Shown here: positions 19,241 through 27,741 of the stretch, piece after piece
Layout: each line of letters opens with the position of its first letter
How positions within the stretch are numbered: the stretch's first letter is position 1
Assembly: GCA_965223025.1 (NCBI GenBank)
Contig: CBDCVP010000023.1
Location: 2,232,001-2,296,000, forward strand
Reading direction: 5' to 3'
DNA: 64,000 bases
DNA from: JABDMH01 sp965223025
GTDB taxonomy: Bacteria > Bacteroidota > Bacteroidia > Chitinophagales > Saprospiraceae
The notes under the pieces: model-generated
Database searches by the model: none
What the model was told of the DNA's origin: nothing
What the model saw: only the letters and a program-made list of their open reading frames with translations
Position numbers and translations under genes: made by a program

Positions 19241-20182
19241 ATGAAAGGGCTGTGGATTTGGTTAAAACTGCTCCGGCTAGAGAACATGCTGATCACGATG
19301 TCTGCTCAATGGATCTTCTATCACTATCTCCTGATAAGGACGTTTGAGCATTTTGGGCTCCAACTACGGTTTTCTGTAGGATGGATGCTGGAGCTGATCC
19401 TTTGTACTGCCCTCGCACTTGGAGCGGGAAATATCTATAATGACATCTGTGACGTAAAGGCAGATGCCTACAATCGGCCAGACCGGTTTCGCTACATTGG
19501 CCATTTTGTCTCGACTCGATCGGCACGGTCCATTTATGGGCTGCTGACATTGATGGCAATCGGTCTGAGTCTGCATCTCGCCATCATCCTTACCAATCCC
19601 ATAATCCCACTAATCGTCCTCACTTCTGTGGTACTGCTCTTCGCATACTCAAGATATTGGCAGTACCTTCCAGCTATCGGAAACATGACAGTGGCTCTGT
19701 TATGTGCACTAGCTATTATCATCCTACCCCTGGCAGCGATCGAAGATCTGCATCGCCTGCAAGAGATGGATCCATCTGCATACAAACAGGTTGTCAAATA
19801 CTTTCTCTTTTTCTCGACCTTTGCATTCTTAGCTACCTGGATGAGAGAACTCGTTAAAGACATGCATGATATAGAGGGAGATAAACATGTGCATTCCAAG
19901 ACATTACCCATTATCCTGCCTCGAAAAAAAATTAAGATCATGGGAAGTATTCTCCTATTATCTATGGCAGTGATATTGACACTAATGCTGATTCTAAACA
20001 ATCAATTTCTAGCACCGATGGGCTTAAAGTATTACTACAGCCTGATAGCATCAAGTGCATTGATCCTAATTTTCTTCTACCGTTCTAAGTCAAAAGTTGA
20101 CCTTGCAAGAATTAGTCTCTGGCTAAAATTCTACCTTGTGCAGGGAATTCTCTTCGTCGTATTCTGGCATGCTTCTGTATGA
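19241..20182 (+). CDS. UbiA-family prenyltransferase
   Basis: 313 residues from the ATG at 19241; an in-frame TTG lies six bases earlier. Integral inner-membrane protein with about eight helices. The first Asp-rich motif is NIYNDICDVKADAYNRPDR and the second is RELVKDMHDIEGDKHVHSKTLP; both bind the Mg-diphosphate of the prenyl donor. Bacteroidota members of this clade are often named geranylgeranylglycerol-phosphate transferase-like; the acceptor here is not known. It begins 28 bp after kdsC and overlaps maf by 4 bp (ATGA), so the three are likely one operon. Confidence 0.88.
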   Translation: MKGLWIWLKLLRLENMLITMSAQWIFYHYLLIRTFEHFGLQLRFSVGWMLELILCTALALGAGNIYNDICDVKADAYNRPDRFRYIGHFVSTRSARSIYGLLTLMAIGLSLHLAIILTNPIIPLIVLTSVVLLFAYSRYWQYLPAIGNMTVALLCALAIIILPLAAIEDLHRLQEMDPSAYKQVVKYFLFFSTFAFLATWMRELVKDMHDIEGDKHVHSKTLPIILPRKKIKIMGSILLLSMAVILTLMLILNNQFLAPMGLKYYYSLIASSALILIFFYRSKSKVDLARISLWLKFYLVQGILFVVFWHASV

Positions 20183-20775
20183 ATAGGCCTTCTTTTTTAG
20201 ACTTTAAAATACTGTTGGCAAGTGCTTCGCCACGTCGTCTTGCTCTACTGAAGGCGATGGGATTAGGTGTTCGAACATATAAGGTCCACGTAGAGGAAAC
20301 GTTTCCAGCCACACTTCCTCCAGAACGAGTCCCATCGTTCTTAGCGATGAAGAAAGCACATGCGACCATGCCTTATGCAGCAGATCTAGAAATTGTCCTG
20401 GGAGGAGACAGCATTGTGCTCCTCGATGGACACATTCTTGAAAAGCCTGCAGATCACAAGGAAGCCTTTGAAACCTTGAAGAGACTTTCTAATCAAAAAC
20501 ACCAAGTGATCACTGGTATCTGTCTCCTCAATACCAAAAAAGAGCAGCTATTGACAGAGGTCACAGAAGTTTGGTTGGAGCCTTTGAGCCAGGAAGAGAT
20601 AACCCATTACATCACACGCTATCAGCCCTTTGACAAAGCGGGATCATATGGCATCCAGGAATGGATCGGCCATTGCAAGATCAAAGAAATCAGGGGCTCT
20701 TACAACAATGTCATGGGTTTGCCAACCGCAGCGATTTATAGAGCGCTAAATCTGCATTTCAGTGATCAACGGTAG
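20179..20775 (+). CDS. maf: Maf-like nucleotide pyrophosphatase
   Basis: 198 residues. House-cleaning enzyme that hydrolyses non-canonical or dTTP/UTP-type nucleotides to monophosphates. The motifs SASPRRLALLKAMG near the N-terminus, GGDSIVLLDGHILEKP in the middle and FDKAGSYGIQEW near the C-terminus are diagnostic. Its ATG overlaps the stop of the prenyltransferase gene (ATGA), indicating translational coupling. It converges with prmA, 33 bp apart. Confidence 0.93.
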   Translation: MNRPSFLDFKILLASASPRRLALLKAMGLGVRTYKVHVEETFPATLPPERVPSFLAMKKAHATMPYAADLEIVLGGDSIVLLDGHILEKPADHKEAFETLKRLSNQKHQVITGICLLNTKKEQLLTEVTEVWLEPLSQEEITHYITRYQPFDKAGSYGIQEWIGHCKIKEIRGSYNNVMGLPTAAIYRALNLHFSDQR

Positions 20776-20808
20776 TAATCTTTGTCCCGTACCTATCTGA
20801 TGACCACA

Positions 20809-21636
20809 TTATCTGTCGCATCGGAAGTGTAGAGACAACCAATCGTTTTCACGATACTGCCCAGTTAATTGTAGATCGTGATCTCCTGCTATCTTCATCA
20901 TCTCCCACTTGTTCTCGATCAGAAAACCAGACATCACAAGATCACCATTGGTACTAAGCACACGGGATATCTCCGGCATCAGTTGCAAAATCACATTCCT
21001 GGTGATGTTCACTAAAAAGACATCAAATGCATTGGTGGTCATTTCTTCCAGATGGTCATTCCATAGGGTGACCACTTCAGCAGTTTGATTGAGTTGCACG
21101 TTATCCTTAAGATTTTCGAATGCCTCAGCATCACGCTCCACGGCCACCACATATCTTGCCCCCATTTTCTTTGCCAGTATAGCCAAGATTCCCGTGCCCG
21201 ATCCAAAGTCGCAAACATCCTTATTTTTCAACCCCATTTCACGCATTGCCCGTATCATAAGTCTCGTTGTTTCGTGGTGTCCAGTACCAAAGGCCATGCG
21301 CGGCTCAATGATGATCTGATGCTCCACATCCTGGGCGATCGGATGAAAAGGCGCTCTTATTTGACAGAAGTCATCCATAAGCATCTCTTTGAAAGAGGCC
21401 TCCCAGATGGCGTTCCAATTTCGATTCTCAAAATCTCTCATAACGAAATCAAAAGGGATCCTTTGTTGCAGTTGGCCAATATGCGCTAACAATTGAGTAT
21501 CTACTAAGTGCTTTTCAATCGCTGAAACATACCCTTCATTGGTTTCCTCAAAAGCGTCAAAGGGCAAACCATCCATCAGAGCAATAAAGATCTCCCGATG
21601 GTCCGATGGTATGAAGAAAGTAAACTCCGTAAACAT
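20809..21636 (-). CDS. prmA: ribosomal protein L11 methyltransferase
   Basis: 275 residues. It uses S-adenosylmethionine to methylate ribosomal protein L11 in the cytoplasm. The N-terminal substrate-recognition domain is about 120 residues. The catalytic Rossmann fold begins IIIEPRMAFGTGHHETTR (the FGTGxHxTT signature of PrmA), then CDFGSGTGILAILAKKMGA and VVAVERD for cofactor binding. The post-II segment reads DVFLVNITRNVI. It is divergent from folD, 48 bp between start codons. Confidence 0.95.
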   Translation of the reverse strand: MFTEFTFFIPSDHREIFIALMDGLPFDAFEETNEGYVSAIEKHLVDTQLLAHIGQLQQRIPFDFVMRDFENRNWNAIWEASFKEMLMDDFCQIRAPFHPIAQDVEHQIIIEPRMAFGTGHHETTRLMIRAMREMGLKNKDVCDFGSGTGILAILAKKMGARYVVAVERDAEAFENLKDNVQLNQTAEVVTLWNDHLEEMTTNAFDVFLVNITRNVILQLMPEISRVLSTNGDLVMSGFLIENKWEMMKIAGDHDLQLTGQYRENDWLSLHFRCDR

Positions 21637-21684
21637 CTTGCAAACATAGTTATTAGTACTTTTGGGGCTCAGAAAAATCTCGGC

Positions 21685-22566
21685 ATGAAGTTATTAGATG
21701 GTAAGGCGCTGGCGACCTTAATAAAAGAGGAAATTGCGGAAAAGGTAAAGGCGATAAAAGCACAAGGTGGGAATGTACCTCATCTGGCTGCTGTGCTCGT
21801 GGGAGATGATCCCGCCAGTCAATCTTACGTGCGTGGCAAAGTCAAATCCTGCTATCAATGTGGATTTGAATCAACCTTAATCAAAAAGGACGACAGCATT
21901 ACCGAAGCAGAATTGCTGGAGATCGTCAATGATCTCAATGACAATCCCGATATCGATGGTTTCATCGTCCAGCTGCCATTGCCAGACCACATTAATGAAC
22001 ACAAGATCACCCTCTCCATCGATCATAAAAAGGATGTCGACGGCTTTCATCCCATCAATGTGGGACGCATGGCACAGGGTATGACCAGCTATCTTCCAGC
22101 CACACCCTATGGCATATTACAAATGCTCGAACGATCTCAAATCGAGACATCCGGTAGGCATTGTGTGGTCGTAGGAAGATCCAATATCGTGGGCACTCCG
22201 ATCAGCATCTTGCTCTCCAGGAAGGCCTATCCCGGCAATTGTACGGTGACCCTGACCCACAGTCGAACCAAAGAAATCGGTGCGGTCATAAGGACAGCGG
22301 ACATCTTGATTGCAGCCATCGGTATTCCCCACTTTATCGATGCAACCATGATAAAGGAAGGTGCCGTGGTGATCGATGTAGGCATTAATCGAGTGGAAGA
22401 TGCCAGCAGAAAACGGGGCTACCGACTCGTAGGAGATGTCGATTTTGATACCGTTGCTCCAAAATGCAGTTTCATCACCCCCGTGCCAGGCGGTGTCGGT
22501 CCCATGACTATCACCTCCCTACTGATGAATACTTTAAAAGCATCACAGAAGGAAATCTATCGATAA
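21685..22566 (+). CDS. folD: bifunctional methylenetetrahydrofolate dehydrogenase/cyclohydrolase
   Basis: 293 residues from the ATG at 21685 (MKLLDGKALA); the frame continues upstream into prmA promoter DNA, which is not coding. It interconverts 5,10-methylene-, methenyl- and 10-formyl-tetrahydrofolate. Signature elements: DDPASQSYVRGKVKSC with the catalytic Lys, GFIVQLPLPDHI, DVDGFHPINVG, the NADP site VVVGRSNIVGTPIS, and ITPVPGGVGPMTITSLLMNT at the C-terminus. Full length. Confidence 0.97.
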   Translation: MKLLDGKALATLIKEEIAEKVKAIKAQGGNVPHLAAVLVGDDPASQSYVRGKVKSCYQCGFESTLIKKDDSITEAELLEIVNDLNDNPDIDGFIVQLPLPDHINEHKITLSIDHKKDVDGFHPINVGRMAQGMTSYLPATPYGILQMLERSQIETSGRHCVVVGRSNIVGTPISILLSRKAYPGNCTVTLTHSRTKEIGAVIRTADILIAAIGIPHFIDATMIKEGAVVIDVGINRVEDASRKRGYRLVGDVDFDTVAPKCSFITPVPGGVGPMTITSLLMNTLKASQKEIYR

Positions 22567-22758
22567 AGCGAGACTGCGCAAACTGGCCAGCATGAAGCAC
22601 CGAGTGACATATCATCCTTGCCCAAACCAACGTCAGACCTGTAGTCACTTTTGTACCGACTCCGGACTCGTTGGTTTACTGCAAGATCTACAATATGGTC
22701 CGCCCACAGAAATGGATCTGATGCAGAGCCTTACATTTTCTATGTCAATTGGTCCAGC

Positions 22759-25065
22759 ATGAATGCTAGCAATGCATTGATCAAGAATCTTTTTGCCTTC
22801 GGCTTAATCGCATTCAGCTCCGTTGCACTTCTACAACCGGTTGAGATGGCTGCTCAAGCGGATTTGCCGGACAAACAAGACAACTATCACAAAGATGATA
22901 TACTGGTGAAACGGACAGAAGATCCCATCCACCTTGATGGCCTCCTCGACGAAGAAGCTTGGTATAAAGGCATTCCCGCCACGGATTTTTGGCAAAATTT
23001 CCCGTCAGACAGTGCTTTGGCAACACATCAAACGGAGATTTATTTTACTTACGACGAAGATCAGCTATATGTTGGTGTGAAATGCTATACCCGTGATCGC
23101 AATTTCGTCATACCCTCCTTACGCAGGGACTATCTTTTTAGCGGTAATGACAACATCAGCATCATGTTTGACACCTATAATGATGAAACCAATGCCTTCC
23201 TTTTTGGTATGAATCCTTATGGCGTGAGAAGGGAGGCGCTGATCGCAAATGGGGGTCGGATGCGCACAGACTTTGCAGAGTCGTGGGACAATAAGTGGAC
23301 TGGACAGGCAAAGATTTATGATGATCATTGGATTGCAGAATTTGCCATACCATTTAAGACGATGCGGTTTCAACAGGGTGGTAAAGCTTGGAGGTTTAAT
23401 AGCTACCGATACGATACTCAAGCAAATGAGATCTCTAGCTGGAACAGGATACCCCAAAATCAGATCATTATGGATCTGGGGCGTATGGGCAATATGATAT
23501 GGGACGAACCACTGGGAAAACCCGGAGCCAATTTCTCTCTAATTCCTTATAGCACTGCCGGGGCATATCGCAATTTCGAAAATCCCGATCAGCGGAAAGC
23601 TCAATGGTCAACAGGCATTGGTGCCGATGCCAAGATTGGCATTACATCCGGTTTAAATCTGGATCTTACCATCAATCCCGATTTCTCACAAGTGGAGGTC
23701 GATGATCAGGTCATTAATCTTGAAAGGTTTGAAATCAGATTGCCGGAGAAAAGACAATTCTTTCTCGAAAATGCCGATCTCTTTTCAAGTTTTGGTGGCC
23801 GAAGGAGCAATCCATTTTTCTCTCGCCGGATAGGCGTTTCTATTGACACGGCCACCGGGCAAAACGTACAGAACAAGATACTATATGGTGCACGCTTAAG
23901 TGGAAAAATCAGCGACAAGCTCCGAATCGGACTGCTTAACATGCAAGCCGATAAACAAATCGAAAGTGGTCTGCCTGGGTTCAATTACACAGTTGCCGCC
24001 TTACAAAAGCAAGTGTTCAGCAGGTCGAATCTGGCCCTCATGTTTGTGAATAAGCAAGCCACTAACAATCAGGACTTTGGAGGCATTTTCGAGGACTATA
24101 ACCGCATGCTTGGTCTGGAATATCGTCTGGCCACACCCGACAATAAGTGGACCGGAAAAATGTACTATCACCAACTGTTCAGCCCTAAGGATGTCAAGGA
24201 TAAGTATAGCTATAGCCTGGAGATCCAATACCTGCGGCATCGCTATCGATTTGAGTGGGCGAGTGTCTTCATCGGTGAAGGCTTTGACGCGGAAGTGGGA
24301 TTCATACCTCGTCGCGACATCCTTGTCATGAGCCCAGAAGCCGAGTTCTTCTTCTACCCAAAAAATCAAGTCATCAACAATCACAGTCTTGCTCTGGACT
24401 ATCGTCACATCTACAAAGTGGGGGCTGACGGCAATACCCTACTGCCCCGCTATGGACTCTCAGATCGAGAGCTGGAAGCTATGTGGAGCTTTGAGTTTTC
24501 TGACAATAGCAGAGGTGCGTTCATGCTCAATAGCTCTTATGTTTTTCTGCTCTCAGATTTCGATCCCACCAGGTCTCAAGATGAGGGTATTTTCTTACCA
24601 GCTGCCACAGATTATAGTTTTACTAGTGTGTCGCTCATGTACAGGTCTGATAGACGTAAGAAAATGTCGTTTGAATTGACACCAACACTGGGTCAACTTT
24701 ATAGTGGCTCGCGTCTGGGCTTAGCTGGGAGTCTCACCTATCGCTACCAACCCCTTGGTTTTATCTCGGTGGATTACGGCATTAACCGACTGCGTTTGGA
24801 CGATCCCTTTGTTCCGACAACCATATGGTTATTTGGTCCAAGAGTCGATTTGACCTTTTCAAAATCTCTGTTTCTCACCACCTTTGTCCAGTATAACAGC
24901 CAGTTTGAGAATCTCAACATTAACACAAGATTTCAATGGAGGTTTCAGCCAGTCTCAGATTTCTTTCTGGTTTATACCGATAACTACCTCACCGACCCAT
25001 TTAGCCAGTTTAGTGCTCGTAATCGGTCACTCGTGGCCAAGCTGACTTATTGGTTAAATCTGTAG
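22759..25065 (+). CDS. DUF5916 outer-membrane protein with CBM9-like domain, second copy
   Basis: 768 residues from the ATG at 22759, which starts a signal peptide ending near EMAAQA. The CBM9-like domain begins PIHLDGLLDEEAWYKG and includes QTEIYFTYDEDQLYVGVKC and SIMFDTYNDETNAFLFGMNPYG. A DUF5916 barrel follows, with RFEIRLPEKRQFFLENADLF. The protein ends in a strand finishing KLTYWLNL, as expected for an outer-membrane barrel. It is clearly paralogous to 11677-13908, with the same order and hallmark 'PEKR-FFLENA' block, though the barrels differ. Function unknown. Confidence 0.9.
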   Translation: MNASNALIKNLFAFGLIAFSSVALLQPVEMAAQADLPDKQDNYHKDDILVKRTEDPIHLDGLLDEEAWYKGIPATDFWQNFPSDSALATHQTEIYFTYDEDQLYVGVKCYTRDRNFVIPSLRRDYLFSGNDNISIMFDTYNDETNAFLFGMNPYGVRREALIANGGRMRTDFAESWDNKWTGQAKIYDDHWIAEFAIPFKTMRFQQGGKAWRFNSYRYDTQANEISSWNRIPQNQIIMDLGRMGNMIWDEPLGKPGANFSLIPYSTAGAYRNFENPDQRKAQWSTGIGADAKIGITSGLNLDLTINPDFSQVEVDDQVINLERFEIRLPEKRQFFLENADLFSSFGGRRSNPFFSRRIGVSIDTATGQNVQNKILYGARLSGKISDKLRIGLLNMQADKQIESGLPGFNYTVAALQKQVFSRSNLALMFVNKQATNNQDFGGIFEDYNRMLGLEYRLATPDNKWTGKMYYHQLFSPKDVKDKYSYSLEIQYLRHRYRFEWASVFIGEGFDAEVGFIPRRDILVMSPEAEFFFYPKNQVINNHSLALDYRHIYKVGADGNTLLPRYGLSDRELEAMWSFEFSDNSRGAFMLNSSYVFLLSDFDPTRSQDEGIFLPAATDYSFTSVSLMYRSDRRKKMSFELTPTLGQLYSGSRLGLAGSLTYRYQPLGFISVDYGINRLRLDDPFVPTTIWLFGPRVDLTFSKSLFLTTFVQYNSQFENLNINTRFQWRFQPVSDFFLVYTDNYLTDPFSQFSARNRSLVAKLTYWLNL

Positions 25066-25150
25066 AGTAGGAGAATTTTATCTGCAATCGGACTGGCGGC
25101 AAGTCCGAAACCGGAAGTCTTGTGCTAGACATTTTTGTATCTTTTCCACC

Positions 25151-25627
25151 ATGATGAAGGTTTTTATCTGCGCCCTCTCTCTGGGTGTACTCACACATCT
25201 CGATGGCATTGCACAAAACCAGGAGGACTTTGTGGAGATACTAGAGGTCATTTGTGATTTACCCGAGGTCGAACCACTGTTTCAGGCACAAGTATCTGGT
25301 GGTCCGGCATTGATCCTGCAACGTCCAGATGATCGTAGGATTGCCATACAAGGTAACTACAACAACGAGCTTTTGTATGACTTGCGGGACGAAGAGCTGA
25401 CCTTTTTCGGCAAACCAGTAAAAATCATGACGGCTGGGGAAGCAGGTCAATACGGTGTTAATGTCTTACACTTAGTCAACCTCTCCTATCGACTCGTGGA
25501 GGATGAAGCCAGTATACTAATGCGAACGACACTGATGGAGGGAGATCGGTCCTGGCAGGGTATGTTTTCACTTACTAAGGACTTTGGAGGATGGAGTTTA
25601 AAAGGCAAGAATATTCAAAATCAGTGA
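25151..25627 (+). CDS. small secreted protein, unknown
   Basis: 158 residues with a signal peptide (MMKVFICALSLGVLTHLDGIAQ). The mature part is a mixed alpha/beta domain with several Tyr/Leu strands (YDLRDEELTFFGKPVKI, LVNLSYRLVEDEASILMRT), ending WSLKGKNIQ. I recognise no family. It lies 12 bp upstream of the dienelactone-hydrolase-like gene and is probably cotranscribed with it. Confidence 0.7.
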   Translation: MMKVFICALSLGVLTHLDGIAQNQEDFVEILEVICDLPEVEPLFQAQVSGGPALILQRPDDRRIAIQGNYNNELLYDLRDEELTFFGKPVKIMTAGEAGQYGVNVLHLVNLSYRLVEDEASILMRTTLMEGDRSWQGMFSLTKDFGGWSLKGKNIQNQ

Positions 25628-25639
25628 TCAGACTGACTT

Positions 25640-26911
25640 ATGCCAAAACATGACATAACCCGGAGGAATTTTGTTGAAAAGGGCAGTTATTTGGCTGGTT
25701 TGGCAGTACTGGGGTCATCGCGTCTGCCACCCTTCTTAATCACGGATGCTCATCAAAAGAATCATATGGTCGAAAAATCTCTCATTGGAAACTATGGCAA
25801 CTGGGCAGCAGAGATCGTTGGTGATGCACCTACACATTTTTCCTTCAGAAAGGATGAATACACCAGCCTTAGAAGCTGGAAATCACTGGTGAGGAGAATA
25901 GTGATCGATAGGTTAGCAGCTCCCGATACCATGGCTGCCCCTCAAGCTAGGGTCGACAAAACTTATGAATACGATGGTCTTCATGTGGAGGAGCTTTCCT
26001 GGTCACTACCCTATGGGCCCATCACCAAAGCTATCCTACTGAAACCGGCAGATGCTGCTGGTCCCCTTCCAGGCATTCTCGCATTGCATGATCACGGTGG
26101 CAACAAGTACTTTGGGCGTCGAAAAATCACCAAGACTGATGATCGACAACATTCGCTCATGACCACTCATCAGAAGAACTATTATGAGGGTAATGCCTGG
26201 GCCAATGAAATTGCCAAGCGAGGATATGTGGTACTAGTGTCGGATGCATTTACATTTGCTAGTAGAAGAGTGCTCCTGCAAGATGTGCCTGAGCAAATCC
26301 GAGAAGGATTATCTGACAACAACCCGGAAGATCCCAACAACATTTCTGCCTATAATGATTGGGCAGGGCGCCACGAGCACATCATGGCCAAATCCCTTTT
26401 CTCTGCTGGAACGACCTGGCCGGGTGTGTTTCTCACAGAAGATCAACGAGCACTAGATGTCCTGGCCCGCAGGGATGATGTCCTGGCTGACCAATTGGGC
26501 TGCGCGGGTCTATCTGGTGGAGGTCTGCGCACTGCTATGCTGGGTGGATTGGATGAAAGGATAAAGTGTGCTGTCTGCGTTGGGTTTATGACCACATGGC
26601 GTGATTTTTTACTCCATAAATCGTACACACATACCTGGATGAGTTACATCCCATTGCTACCCCGAGAGTTAGATTTTCCCGAGATCTTTGGTATGCGAGT
26701 ACCGCTACCCACAATGGTACTTAATGACGAAGACGACGATCTCTTTACACTTCCGGAAATGAAACGGGCAGATCAAATACTACAGCAAGTGTTCGATAAA
26801 GCAGACGCTGGCGATCGGTATCGCTGCAGCTTCTATCCAGGTCCGCATAAATTTGATCAGGCTATGCAGGAGGAGGCTTTCAGTTGGTTCGATCAATGGC
26901 TAAAAGATTGA
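25640..26911 (+). CDS. Tat-exported alpha/beta hydrolase, dienelactone-hydrolase or acetyl-xylan-esterase-like
   Basis: 423 residues. The N-terminus MPKHDITRRNFVEKGSYLAG is a twin-arginine signal. The fold begins about 110-150 (GILALHDHGG is the oxyanion region). The nucleophile elbow is GLSGGG with Ser292, the Asp lies in VLNDEDDDLF, and the His is in YPGPHKFD. The long segment before the nucleophile, with WANEIAKRGYVVLVSDAF, matches exported multidomain hydrolases of the dienelactone-hydrolase clan that often act on plant or algal esters. The substrate is unknown. It follows a small secreted protein by 12 bp. Confidence 0.85.
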   Translation: MPKHDITRRNFVEKGSYLAGLAVLGSSRLPPFLITDAHQKNHMVEKSLIGNYGNWAAEIVGDAPTHFSFRKDEYTSLRSWKSLVRRIVIDRLAAPDTMAAPQARVDKTYEYDGLHVEELSWSLPYGPITKAILLKPADAAGPLPGILALHDHGGNKYFGRRKITKTDDRQHSLMTTHQKNYYEGNAWANEIAKRGYVVLVSDAFTFASRRVLLQDVPEQIREGLSDNNPEDPNNISAYNDWAGRHEHIMAKSLFSAGTTWPGVFLTEDQRALDVLARRDDVLADQLGCAGLSGGGLRTAMLGGLDERIKCAVCVGFMTTWRDFLLHKSYTHTWMSYIPLLPRELDFPEIFGMRVPLPTMVLNDEDDDLFTLPEMKRADQILQQVFDKADAGDRYRCSFYPGPHKFDQAMQEEAFSWFDQWLKD

Positions 26912-26936
26912 ATGAAGGTTGTGCTCAGAAGATGCC

Positions 26937-27386
26937 TTACAGTTTGATGATGGTATCTTCTGTCTTACCCATGTACGACTTGAGTGTCACATGATACACT
27001 CCAGGTGCAAGATGAGAGAGATTTAGTTGATTGATACCAAAGATACTCGGATGTGTCATGACCACCTCACCATTTTCGTCCTGGATCTTCATAGTAAAGC
27101 TTTCATCAGCTGGCAGAGAAAGTTGCAATTTGTCAGTGAAGTACATAGGTGTGATGGTGTAATCAAACAAAGCAACTCGTTCTTCACCATCCATGAAGGC
27201 ATGCGAAAGGTCTTCTTCTGCGATCGTTTCTATGTCTTCGGTAGCATGCACTTTTGCTTCGAGAAGGGCCAAGTACCCGGCTGGTACGAGAATCAGAGAA
27301 TCATTGGGATCCGAACTGTATTGGGCGCTGCTGGTGGTGACCACAAAGAGCGCCAGAAGGAGGATATAAAAGGTGCTGTATTTCAT
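26937..27386 (-). CDS. small T9SS cargo protein with type A sorting domain
   Basis: 149 residues. The signal peptide ends SSAQ at about 21. Residues 85-149 form a T9SS type A C-terminal domain: a central strand SLPADESFTMKIQDENGEVV, then INQLNLSHLAPGVYHVTLKS and a C-terminal TEDTIIKL. The short mature part, about 60 residues, has no recognised motif. Convergent with the hydrolase gene, 25 bp apart. Confidence 0.75.
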   Translation of the reverse strand: MKYSTFYILLLALFVVTTSSAQYSSDPNDSLILVPAGYLALLEAKVHATEDIETIAEEDLSHAFMDGEERVALFDYTITPMYFTDKLQLSLPADESFTMKIQDENGEVVMTHPSIFGINQLNLSHLAPGVYHVTLKSYMGKTEDTIIKL

Positions 27387-27741
27387 AATAGCTGTTGTTT
27401 CAAAATCTCATCAATAATTAGGAGTGAATGGGAAACACTTCCCCTTCACAATTCATTAACGGGATCTCATATTCAAAGCTATTAACTTGGGAGTGGTCTG
27501 ATACGGGATTAAGCTCAATAAATAAGCCAAAAAAACAGATTACACCGAAGGTATGGATAATTTGGCACTATTGCAGTGATTTTTTATCCCGATGCAAGTG
27601 TTTTGGACATGGCGGGACTTAGAAAGCTTTTATATGACCTCAAAGGCTGCTGAGCCGGTATTTTTTGTCACCCAACCGACGTGGGATGACCGCGATCTGG
27701 CAAGAATAATATTTAACTTAGGGAGCCTGTGTAAATATATC
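27387..27741. other. 355 bp divergent intergenic region
   Basis: Between two divergently transcribed T9SS cargo genes. The frame of the right-hand gene is open back to 27592, but the extra 50 codons lack a signal peptide and look non-coding. A TGGCAC-like sequence at about 27563 is followed by TTGCA with the wrong spacing for sigma-54. No repeat or hairpin is clear. Confidence 0.4.

Noticed and set aside
20267..20276. TGTTCGAACA palindrome resembling the site outline
   Set aside because: It lies inside maf, lacks the four-base spacer and has no partner site.
24001..24408. 135-codon minus-strand ORF inside the second DUF5916 gene
   Set aside because: Shadow of a strongly coding plus-strand gene.
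27560..27577. TGGCAC-TATTGCA sequence upstream of the type B cargo gene
   Set aside because: GG and GC are only seven bases apart, wrong for sigma-54.
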